DNA from: DASSUW01 sp963730535
GTDB taxonomy: Bacteria > Actinomycetota > Thermoleophilia > Solirubrobacterales > Solirubrobacteraceae
Length of the DNA: 64,000 bases
Reading direction: 5' to 3'
Assembly: GCA_963730535.1 (NCBI GenBank)
Contig: CAVSRU010000011.1
Location: 1 to 64,000, forward strand
This document shows positions 63,010-64,000 of this stretch, in pieces. A program made the translations under genes and the position numbers. The notes below the pieces were generated by a model. The model was not told the DNA's origin. It saw only the letters and a program-made list of their open reading frames with translations, and did no database searches. Position 1 is the first letter of the stretch. Every line of letters starts with the position of its first letter.

Positions 63010-63192
63010 ATGGGCCCGATGGACAGGCGTCTGGCGGATTTCCGCAAGCGGTTCGCCCGTCGGCGGAGCAAGGGCCTGATGGCCAACCGGCAGGACGCGC
63101 TGTACCGGCCAGGTTCGCCGCAGGACGTGACGAGCCCGCGGGCCAAGAGCCAGCGCCACCGCAAGGTCACGGCCGACCGCTGGAACCAGTAG
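63010..63192 (+). CDS. Small basic hypothetical protein
   Basis: A 60-residue Arg/Lys-rich protein (RRLADFRKRFARRRSKGLMA; AKSQRHRKVTADRWNQ). The charge pattern suggests binding to nucleic acid or ribosomes; no family recognised. A promoter of the recurrent kind ends ten bases before ATG 63010, which supports expression. Its last 26 bases overlap the convergent SDR gene. Confidence 0.6.
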   Translation: MGPMDRRLADFRKRFARRRSKGLMANRQDALYRPGSPQDVTSPRAKSQRHRKVTADRWNQ

Positions 63193-63850
63193 CCGGCCGC
63201 TCGAGCGCCGCCAGCGCCTCCTCGATCGGTGTCTCGCCGGCGACGGCCTCGAAGGTCACGCCGGCGAGCGCCCGATCGTGGACGGTGACCGCGAGCACGG
63301 CGGCGACATCGTCGCGGCTGATCTTCCCGTCGCCGACGCTCGCCCCGGCGCGGATGTGGCCCGTCCCGGGATCGTCGCTCAGCCAGCCGGGTCGGACGAT
63401 CGAGTAGGCGAGGCCGCTCGCGCGCAACTCGGCGTCGGCCTTGCCCTTGGCCCGCAGGTAGACGGCGAACGTGTCGTCGCCGGGCGCGTCGGGGTCGGCG
63501 CCGCGCGAGCTCAGCATCACGTAGCGATCGATCCCGTTCGCCCTGGCGGCGGCGATCAGCTTCACCGCGCCGCCGTAGTCCATCGTCCACTTGCGCTGCG
63601 GGCCGCTGCCCGGCCCGGCGCCCGCCGCGAAGACGACCGCGTCGGCGCCGGCGGTGACGCGCGCCACCTCGTCCTCGCCCGCGTGCTCGAGGTCGCACAG
63701 CAGCGGCTCGCCGCCGGCGGCCTCGACGTCGGCGGCGTGCGCGGCGTCGCGGATCAGCGAACGGACGCGGTCGCCGCGCTCGCGCAGCCGGCGAGTGAGC
63801 CGGAGCGCCACCTTCCCGTGGCCGCCTGCGATCGCCACGTCCATGCTCAT
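63167..63850 (-). CDS. NAD(P)-binding protein, atypical SDR (NmrA/YwnB-like)
   Basis: A 227-residue Rossmann protein. VAIAGGHGKVALRLTRRLRE is the cofactor motif; AVVFAAGAGPGSGPQRKW, VMLSSRGADP and YSIVRPGWLSDDPGTGHI follow the atypical SDR group that lacks the classical YxxxK. Likely an NADP-binding redox sensor or reductase. ATG 63850 overlaps the stop of the DUF2630 gene (ATGA); ATG 63844 is an alternative. Confidence 0.82.
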   Translation of the reverse strand: MSMDVAIAGGHGKVALRLTRRLRERGDRVRSLIRDAAHAADVEAAGGEPLLCDLEHAGEDEVARVTAGADAVVFAAGAGPGSGPQRKWTMDYGGAVKLIAAARANGIDRYVMLSSRGADPDAPGDDTFAVYLRAKGKADAELRASGLAYSIVRPGWLSDDPGTGHIRAGASVGDGKISRDDVAAVLAVTVHDRALAGVTFEAVAGETPIEEALAALERPATGSSGRP

Positions 63851-63999
63851 CGCCCCGCCTCGAGGCGAGCCGCACGCGCGCGCATCGACTCCCATATGCG
63901 GTCGAGCTCCGCGCGCACGTCCCGCAGGCGGTCCCGCTGCTGCCGCGAGGGGCGCGGGATCTCGAGCAGCGCCTTCTCTTCCCCGAGGAGCCCCTCGAC
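63847..63999 (-). CDS. DUF2630 family protein (partial, cut by window edge)
   Basis: The C-terminal 50 residues of a small helical protein run in from the right edge. VEGLLGEEKALLEIPRPSRQ, QRDRLRDVRAELDRIWESMR and ARAARLEAG match the end of DUF2630, whose members are about 75-85 residues and of unknown function. Its stop overlaps the start of the SDR gene, so the two are coupled. Confidence 0.75.
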   Translation of the reverse strand, partial: VEGLLGEEKALLEIPRPSRQQRDRLRDVRAELDRIWESMRARAARLEAGR

Positions 64000-64000
64000 G

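Overview
The window is very GC-rich, packed with short or overlapping intergenic junctions (ATGA, GTGA and TGATG stop/start overlaps are common), and reads as a chromosome segment of a high-GC actinomycete. Gene families typical of soil Actinomycetota, the two-gene Ku locus, family 1 encapsulin, dnaK-grpE-dnaJ order and several sigma-70 factors fit a Thermoleophilia/Solirubrobacterales-like bacterium; that placement is an inference from gene content, not from a marker gene. I see no rRNA, tRNA, CRISPR array, insertion sequence or phage gene.

Layout. 1-8.5 kb: a large LuxR-type (LAL) regulator followed by a molybdenum hydroxylase, a CDGSH iron-sulfur protein, an esterase and an MFS exporter. 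Three of these units share a palindromic element about 35 bases before the start codon. 9-16 kb: DJ-1/PfpI protein, TerC, PsiE-like protein, Hsp20, a cysteine-less DksA/TraR relative, a YpfJ-type metalloprotease and an ornithine carbamoyltransferase-like enzyme. 15-25 kb: DoxX, CbpM-like and DUF2267 genes, a glycogen-debranching enzyme, a PRC-barrel protein, a sigma factor, ferritin-like YciE, a HAD phosphatase, zinc formaldehyde dehydrogenase, adenylate kinase and a hydrolase. 25.3-38.2 kb: one long minus-strand operon for a heptose-containing surface glycan (GmhA, HldE, a GT2-GmhB fusion, four further glycosyltransferases, an SDR, a NodU-type carbamoyltransferase), ending in a phosphoribosyltransferase/erythromycin-esterase fusion. 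38.5-47 kb: universal stress protein, SigB/F/G-type sigma factor, dnaK-grpE-dnaJ-clpB, and divergently an encapsulated ferritin plus its encapsulin shell. 47-54 kb: Hsp20, sigma factor, thioredoxin, long-form HPF, a PCD-like protein, a truncated GH15 domain, an SDH-type protease and a redox trio (peroxiredoxin, glutaredoxin, phosphoesterase). 54-64 kb: aldo/keto reductase, membrane proteins, two Ku proteins, GT2, a ClpE-like unfoldase, small proteins and a DUF2630 fragment at the edge.

Together the genes suggest a stress-tolerance region: proteostasis (two Hsp20, DnaK system, ClpB, ClpE-like), redox and iron handling (encapsulin/ferritin, DJ-1, Prx, Trx, YciE), ribosome hibernation, DNA end joining and envelope glycosylation. 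Two sequence-level patterns stand out: a promoter with TTG, a 15-base gap and NTANNN, often only 7-11 bases from the start codon (leaderless transcripts), and the LAL-associated palindrome. Several conserved genes are interrupted by single-base indels (5468, about 27263, about 36555, 40283, 40548 and at least ten in 36.6-38.2 kb); because protein similarity continues cleanly in the next frame, sequence error is as likely as real decay.
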